From Promethearchaeia archaeon (GTDB lineage: Archaea > Asgardarchaeota > Lokiarchaeia > Sigyniarchaeales > SOKP01), in assembly GCA_029856295.1 (NCBI GenBank), contig JAHQWS010000285.1:1-19592 (forward strand): a stretch of DNA of 19,592 nucleotides, read 5' to 3'. Positions 15,756 to 19,592 of the stretch are shown one piece after another (the first letter of the stretch is position 1; every line of letters begins with the position of its first letter). The notes under the pieces were generated by a model. That model was not told where the DNA came from, did no database searches, and saw nothing but the letters and a program-made list of their open reading frames with translations. The position numbers and the translations under genes were made by a program.

Positions 15756-17807
15756 TCATTTTTCAACCGCCTTGGCATGGGCTTTTGCATTAAGCGGCAA
15801 TAACGGAGCACATGCCATGAGCTTAGTTACGTCACCTTCCACAACATAAGTTCCGGACATTGTTGCTTGTATGGGATCAGACTCACCCGAATTTACTTTT
15901 TGAATAGTTTCAAAATCCGTTTTATGGATTATTTTTGGAGCATCTGGACCGGAATATTCACCCATTCCCCAATTCATCTTGTCTTTTTCAATAAATTGCC
16001 AGTAACTCATCTCCGGCCTGTCCGTTATGAGATATTGGAAAACTAACGGCGCTATAGGATCTAATAACTGCGACAAATCAGGCAGCTCATTATAGGTTGT
16101 CATGAAACGGGTGAGGTACGCTTCCCATTCTTCTTTTGTATTCATTATAATTTTCACCTCTGTTTCCTTTTGGATTTGTGTTTTATTTTTTATGATTTTT
16201 GAATTTTTAATTACTAATCCTTTTTCTTTTGATTTTTGAGCCATCATTTCTGTACCATATGGCAAGGATATAGCATAATTTATGTCTTCATTATTCATGA
16301 AGCGTGAAAGTTCAATATTCTTATCAATTAAGAAGTCAACAACATCGTGTTTGAATGGTTGAGGTACTAATTGAATAAATATTGATATTAATAAATCTTT
16401 ATTAACATGACGTAAACTTTGCTTTTCTGCAGTTCTTTCAGCAGTAAATCCAATTCCTTGTTTTGCAGCTTTTTGCATGTCTTTAGGAACTATGACCATG
16501 GCCTCTTCGAAGAATTCTCGCGCATCTTCTTCCCATGGAATTCCTGCATATGTATTTGATTCTACTTCTTTAACTGGGCTTTTAAGCTTTCTTTTTTCTT
16601 TAGGTAAAAACATCTCTCCAGTGTTAAGATAATCATAAAGATACTTCATATAATTTTTGTAGGATTCTGCGTTTGCCTCTGAAGGGAGGTAATATGCTTT
16701 TTTTGCTATTTCATAGCAATAAAAACAAGTAACGCCGCAATTTTCATTACATCTTGACCCTTGAAATGGAAAATTTTGGATGAAATTAGTTAATTTTTTT
16801 TCTTCTAATATAGCTTTAAAATCCGGTACGCTTAACATAATACCCTGATCATCCGGGTTCCCACCCATTTTTTCCTGCTTAGCTGAGAATTCAGAGAATT
16901 GAGCACCAGCCAGTTCTAAAGGATCTGAGATAAAAGAATATCCGTTGAAAATTTCTCCAAGATTTCCATCGTAAGCTTTATTACTATACGCTTTTAAGGT
17001 TCTGTATAACCATTTCGTTCCATATCTCCTTCCTGAGATTTTGAAATAATCTATTCCAATGTCAATATATTTGTTAAGATCTGACGGTTGAATCCACCTG
17101 CACATGATAACTTGTTCCGGATTGAAACATTTTTGATTTTGACATGCCATCGTAGCCCAATCATTATAATACCCTTCTAACACATCATGTGTTTGACTAG
17201 CATGAGAACATTCTGTATAATGGAAAAATCGAAATGGGCATTCATATAGACAGCAATCATTCGTTAATAATTCGATGTCGCATTTCACAGCGTTTCTAAT
17301 TTCCTTGAGAAGAGGAAAGTTCCTATTTAGCATTATGGATAAAGTCAGGACACCATTCTTACCAATTATCTCTTCCCATTCCAAGGCACGGGTTAGAGAA
17401 TTGACCTCTGATATCACGGAAACTTTCAATTTTAATTTTGGATGGTAGTTTTTGGCAAACTCAGCTAAGTAAGGATCAGAAACAGTGAGATATTCCACAC
17501 CCATATCGTCCAACCAGTCTAATTCTTTAAGGGCTTTTGTTTGCTCATTCGAATTAAATTTAAAATATCCAAGACACCCACCATTCCATAACCATGTAAA
17601 TCGTAAATTTAGATTATGAATTTTATTTATATAACCTTCAATCTCCACCTTTTCCTTCTTTGGCATTAATAAAAAAGGGCGTCCCGAACCGGTGAAACTA
17701 AGGTCGCGAGCTCCATATAAATCGTATAAATTCTGTTTTAAAGAAGACTCATTTTCTATATGGTCTAACAAATCTAATTTCCAATTGCACGCTAGAGATA
17801 TACGCAT
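15756..17807 (-). CDS. U32 - PCP_red-like - SCP2-like fusion protein
   Basis: A 683-residue three-domain protein. The U32 core (about 1-370) has GSGRPFLLM (40-48), NSLTRALEWEEI (136-147), LNRNF (160-164), CCLYECPFRFFH (185-196) and a C-terminal cysteine group C353, C357, C361, C364; further cysteines at 200, 222, 227 and 236 flank the core motif. A PCP_red-like helical domain follows (about 423-485, IPWEEDAREFFEEA onward). After a basic linker, residues about 552-683 look like an SCP2 sterol-carrier domain, a hydrophobic pocket that binds lipids, seen in WQFIEKDK, KTDFETIQKVNSGESDP and GTYVVEGDVTKLM. In bacteria UbiU/UbiV (U32) work with UbiT (SCP2) in anaerobic ubiquinone synthesis; here both functions appear in one chain. 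It starts four bases after the upstream U32 stop, with GAGGAG lying in that gene's end, so translation is coupled. The lipid substrate is inferred. Confidence 0.82.
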   Translation of the reverse strand: MRISLACNWKLDLLDHIENESSLKQNLYDLYGARDLSFTGSGRPFLLMPKKEKVEIEGYINKIHNLNLRFTWLWNGGCLGYFKFNSNEQTKALKELDWLDDMGVEYLTVSDPYLAEFAKNYHPKLKLKVSVISEVNSLTRALEWEEIIGKNGVLTLSIMLNRNFPLLKEIRNAVKCDIELLTNDCCLYECPFRFFHYTECSHASQTHDVLEGYYNDWATMACQNQKCFNPEQVIMCRWIQPSDLNKYIDIGIDYFKISGRRYGTKWLYRTLKAYSNKAYDGNLGEIFNGYSFISDPLELAGAQFSEFSAKQEKMGGNPDDQGIMLSVPDFKAILEEKKLTNFIQNFPFQGSRCNENCGVTCFYCYEIAKKAYYLPSEANAESYKNYMKYLYDYLNTGEMFLPKEKRKLKSPVKEVESNTYAGIPWEEDAREFFEEAMVIVPKDMQKAAKQGIGFTAERTAEKQSLRHVNKDLLISIFIQLVPQPFKHDVVDFLIDKNIELSRFMNNEDINYAISLPYGTEMMAQKSKEKGLVIKNSKIIKNKTQIQKETEVKIIMNTKEEWEAYLTRFMTTYNELPDLSQLLDPIAPLVFQYLITDRPEMSYWQFIEKDKMNWGMGEYSGPDAPKIIHKTDFETIQKVNSGESDPIQATMSGTYVVEGDVTKLMACAPLLPLNAKAHAKAVEK

Positions 17808-17811
17808 GAGA

Positions 17812-18963
17812 TTACTCCTCTAAAACACCTTTTTCAATTTTTTGCATTTTTTTAGTTATTAACTCAATAATTTTATCTCTTTCTTTAATATCGCCAATCT
17901 GGAGCTGTTTTACATATTTATTGCAGTGTTCTTTAATTTCCTTCTCGAAAGGATAGTAAGTATCATAGGGAAAAGTACTACAAAATTCTTTGATAACACC
18001 GGGATCAAGTCGATTTATTGATTTTTTAACAGTATTTCCAGGCCAATAGTTTCCATATGGCTGAGGAAAATTAAGATATTCATTAAAATCTATATTAAGT
18101 GATTTATTCATGTATGAGTTAATAATTTCTTTTATTTTTTCATTCGAAAATTTACTTGTAAATAGGAGAAAAGTCTTAAACCCTAACTTTTCATATAAAT
18201 CGATGTTATTAGGGGATATCCATCCTGTTTTGAGGAGATTTAAAGGTTCCTCAAGGCGTTTTTTCCAACAATATAACATTGGATAATCAAATGCATTTTC
18301 AATATCAGAAATATTTTCTTGGTTAGAACTAACCGGAGAATTTATTGTTCTATGACTTTGTATATTATGATGTTGATACCAATGGATACATCCCCAATTA
18401 CATCCGAGGTTTAAAGGTAAAATATAGTCTATCTCACGGGATTTGATTTCATTTTCTTTTAATTTTATGAAATTCTTTAAAGTGTGAAAGTATCTAATAA
18501 TATCGGGATGAAGAATTATGGAATCAACACCTAAATTAAAAAAAATCTTCCCCCGATTTAAAGAAGTAACATATTGCGAATATGATAAGTATATCTTAAT
18601 TGAGGGGAAATTTGCGTTGATAACTCCTACATTATTCGGAGAAGATACAAGTATGTCTTTATATCCGATGTTTAGTAATTTTTCAAATAAGGAATTAATT
18701 GCTTTATTTTGTTTAACATGAGCTTCTAAATTTCCTTGGCATGTAGAGTCGATGCCAGCTATCGGAATTATTCCATAATCTTGGATAATTTTGGTATAAT
18801 CTTCAAATTCTTTAAACGTTGGAAGAATTTTTGGTAGGAAAATTGAACTATTACCAATGGGATTGGCTGGCACATGAACAATTATATGTGTAACCGGCAA
18901 TTTTTCTCTGTCAAAAAGAGAAATTAAATCCTTATTATAATCTCCATCAATTATAAACTTCAT
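17812..18963 (-). CDS. Divergent U32-family protein
   Basis: A 383-residue protein that is a distant third U32 paralog. The order of motifs is kept: FLPKILPTFKEFEDY (42-56) where neighbours have RPSFLL and the following helix, TSLNRGKIFFNLG (133-145), LHPDIIRYF (151-159), CNWGCIHWYQHHNIQSHRT (188-206) at the cysteine motif, and LLKTGWISPNNIDLYEKLGF (243-262). Candidate cluster cysteines are C75, C188, C192 and C232. It lacks the PCP_red-like and SCP2-like domains, and only C328 and C347 remain of the C-terminal cysteine group. The UbiU-UbiV precedent suggests it forms a heterodimer with one of the other U32 proteins (inference). ATG 18963; its stop lies four bases before the next gene. It lies 50 bases downstream of the prenyltransferase gene. 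Confidence 0.8.
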   Translation of the reverse strand: MKFIIDGDYNKDLISLFDREKLPVTHIIVHVPANPIGNSSIFLPKILPTFKEFEDYTKIIQDYGIIPIAGIDSTCQGNLEAHVKQNKAINSLFEKLLNIGYKDILVSSPNNVGVINANFPSIKIYLSYSQYVTSLNRGKIFFNLGVDSIILHPDIIRYFHTLKNFIKLKENEIKSREIDYILPLNLGCNWGCIHWYQHHNIQSHRTINSPVSSNQENISDIENAFDYPMLYCWKKRLEEPLNLLKTGWISPNNIDLYEKLGFKTFLLFTSKFSNEKIKEIINSYMNKSLNIDFNEYLNFPQPYGNYWPGNTVKKSINRLDPGVIKEFCSTFPYDTYYPFEKEIKEHCNKYVKQLQIGDIKERDKIIELITKKMQKIEKGVLEE

Positions 18964-19013
18964 TTTTTAAACATACTTTATCTCATTTTCTTTGTGAAAT
19001 TAAAAAAATAAAA

Positions 19014-19592
19014 TTAATTATAAGAATCAAGTCCGGCTTTGCAACCCATTCCTAAGAAATCTACCATAGTTCCGTTGTAATCATTTTCGATCTTGTAATA
19101 AATTCCTTTGGGTGTGAATGTTACTCCCCAGATGAACTTCTCTTTCTCACTTTGGAGCGGAGTTTTCTCAACGAATTCTTTCATAAATGGATGCAAGTGA
19201 ACTGGAACCTCTCTAAAATCATCAACGGCTATACCAAAGCACAAACGTTCGATTTTTTCTGAATCCCAACTAAATGTATAATTGAGATGTACTGCGTTGC
19301 AACAGGCTTCCATTATCTCTTTAGATGCGATTTCAAATCCTAAATCCTCGACAAGTGCTAAACAATTCTCATAAGTAGCTTTAGGTGGTTGTTTAAGCAT
19401 GAAATAGATGTTCGTTGTATTATGTGAGAAATCAAATGCAAAAAGACTGAAAATAGTCAATCCATGTTTTTTGAAATAATCTTCATATTTTTTGATACTT
19501 AATGGAGCATATTTCATCGTAAAGATTGGTTCAATTGATTCTGGGACGACAAATGACCAGATCTTTGATAATCCGGTTCTAACATCCAAATC
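19014..19592 (-). CDS. ABBA-fold aromatic prenyltransferase (NphB/CloQ family), 3' part
   Basis: The C-terminal 192 or so residues of a soluble aromatic prenyltransferase; the frame runs off the window edge, so TTG 19589 is not its start and roughly 100 N-terminal residues are missing. Numbering from that TTG codon, it follows NphB closely by eye: FDFSHNTTNIYF (52-63) against the Dx(6)NLYF segment, LALVEDLGFEI (78-88), a YTFSW strand (104-108), KIERLCFGIAV (112-122) against the KIDRLCFAV segment with the diphosphate-binding arginine (R115), GVTFTPKGIYYK (155-166) ending in the conserved lysine K166. This family joins a prenyl diphosphate to an electron-rich aromatic ring (naphthalenes, hydroxybenzoates, phenazines, indoles) using the ten-strand barrel. 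The Mg-binding N-terminal aspartate is outside the window. It is the furthest upstream gene seen in the U32 operon. The acceptor is unknown. Confidence 0.85.
   Translation of the reverse strand, partial: DLDVRTGLSKIWSFVVPESIEPIFTMKYAPLSIKKYEDYFKKHGLTIFSLFAFDFSHNTTNIYFMLKQPPKATYENCLALVEDLGFEIASKEIMEACCNAVHLNYTFSWDSEKIERLCFGIAVDDFREVPVHLHPFMKEFVEKTPLQSEKEKFIWGVTFTPKGIYYKIENDYNGTMVDFLGMGCKAGLDSYN

Noticed and set aside
18518..18721. 67-codon plus-strand frame within the divergent U32 gene
   Set aside because: Lies opposite conserved U32 motifs; no promoter or ribosome site.
14307..18963. Calling the U32 proteins secreted collagenases/peptidases
   Set aside because: No signal peptides; the cysteine motifs and SCP2 fusion fit the Fe-S hydroxylase branch of U32 better than proteolysis.
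19014..19589. Treating TTG 19589 as a true start of a 191-residue protein
   Set aside because: The frame continues to the window edge and the family normally has about 300 residues with essential N-terminal ligands.
1..19592. CRISPR array, insertion sequence or prophage
   Set aside because: No regularly spaced repeats, transposase or integrase genes or terminal inverted repeats were found by eye; the tandem GTPases are gene duplicates.

Overview
The window looks like a chromosomal segment of an Asgard archaeon (Promethearchaeota, Lokiarchaeia-like). The base composition is AT-rich, and there are archaeal TATA boxes and GGTGA-type ribosome sites. Archaeal CDC48 and archaeal-type PSTK are present. 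So are several Ras/Rab-type small GTPases beside a V4R (TRAPP/Bet3-fold) protein, which is typical of Asgard genomes. This assignment comes from reading gene content, not from a search.

Layout. (1) 1-501, minus: the 5' part of an unidentified protein (possible longin-like N-domain plus coiled coil) that seems to start at AUU. (2) 706-4181, plus: a GIY-YIG nuclease-like protein, phosphoseryl-tRNA(Sec) kinase (selenocysteine synthesis) and a CDC48 AAA+ unfoldase. (3) 4356-6914, plus: a bacterial-type beta-lactamase-fold serine hydrolase and an M24 (Xaa-Pro peptidase/creatinase) enzyme that ends in a clear hairpin terminator. (4) 6983-11203, minus: a class I aminotransferase with its own promoter and candidate operator, then a compact cluster read as PPC/DUF296 protein, GTPase, V4R-like protein, GTPase. 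A third GTPase upstream has decayed into a pseudogene. (5) 11398-14285, plus: a MoxR/CbbQ-type AAA+ ATPase and an unusual fusion of a PHP hydrolase with a glycoside-hydrolase-like TIM barrel. (6) 14307-19592, minus: an operon-like run of an ABBA-fold aromatic prenyltransferase (cut by the window edge) and three U32-family proteins.

The most striking part is region 6. One U32 protein carries a PCP_red-like domain and a C-terminal SCP2-like lipid-binding domain; another carries a PCP_red-like domain. In bacteria, the U32 pair UbiU/UbiV plus the SCP2 protein UbiT hydroxylate a prenylated aromatic ring without oxygen during anaerobic ubiquinone synthesis. Here U32 and SCP2 are fused in one polypeptide and sit next to an aromatic prenyltransferase of the soluble ABBA (NphB/CloQ) type rather than the membrane UbiA type. 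My hypothesis is an archaeal anaerobic route that prenylates and then hydroxylates an aromatic compound, such as a quinone-like or other prenylated aromatic lipid. The domain calls are from sequence reading; the pathway is inference.

The second point of interest is the GTPase-V4R-GTPase cluster, a possible simple counterpart of the eukaryotic Rab/TRAPP pairing. A third is evidence for AUU start codons at two genes. No rRNA, tRNA, CRISPR array or insertion sequence was seen. Gene-free stretches are all under about 210 bases and hold promoters, terminators or nothing recognisable.
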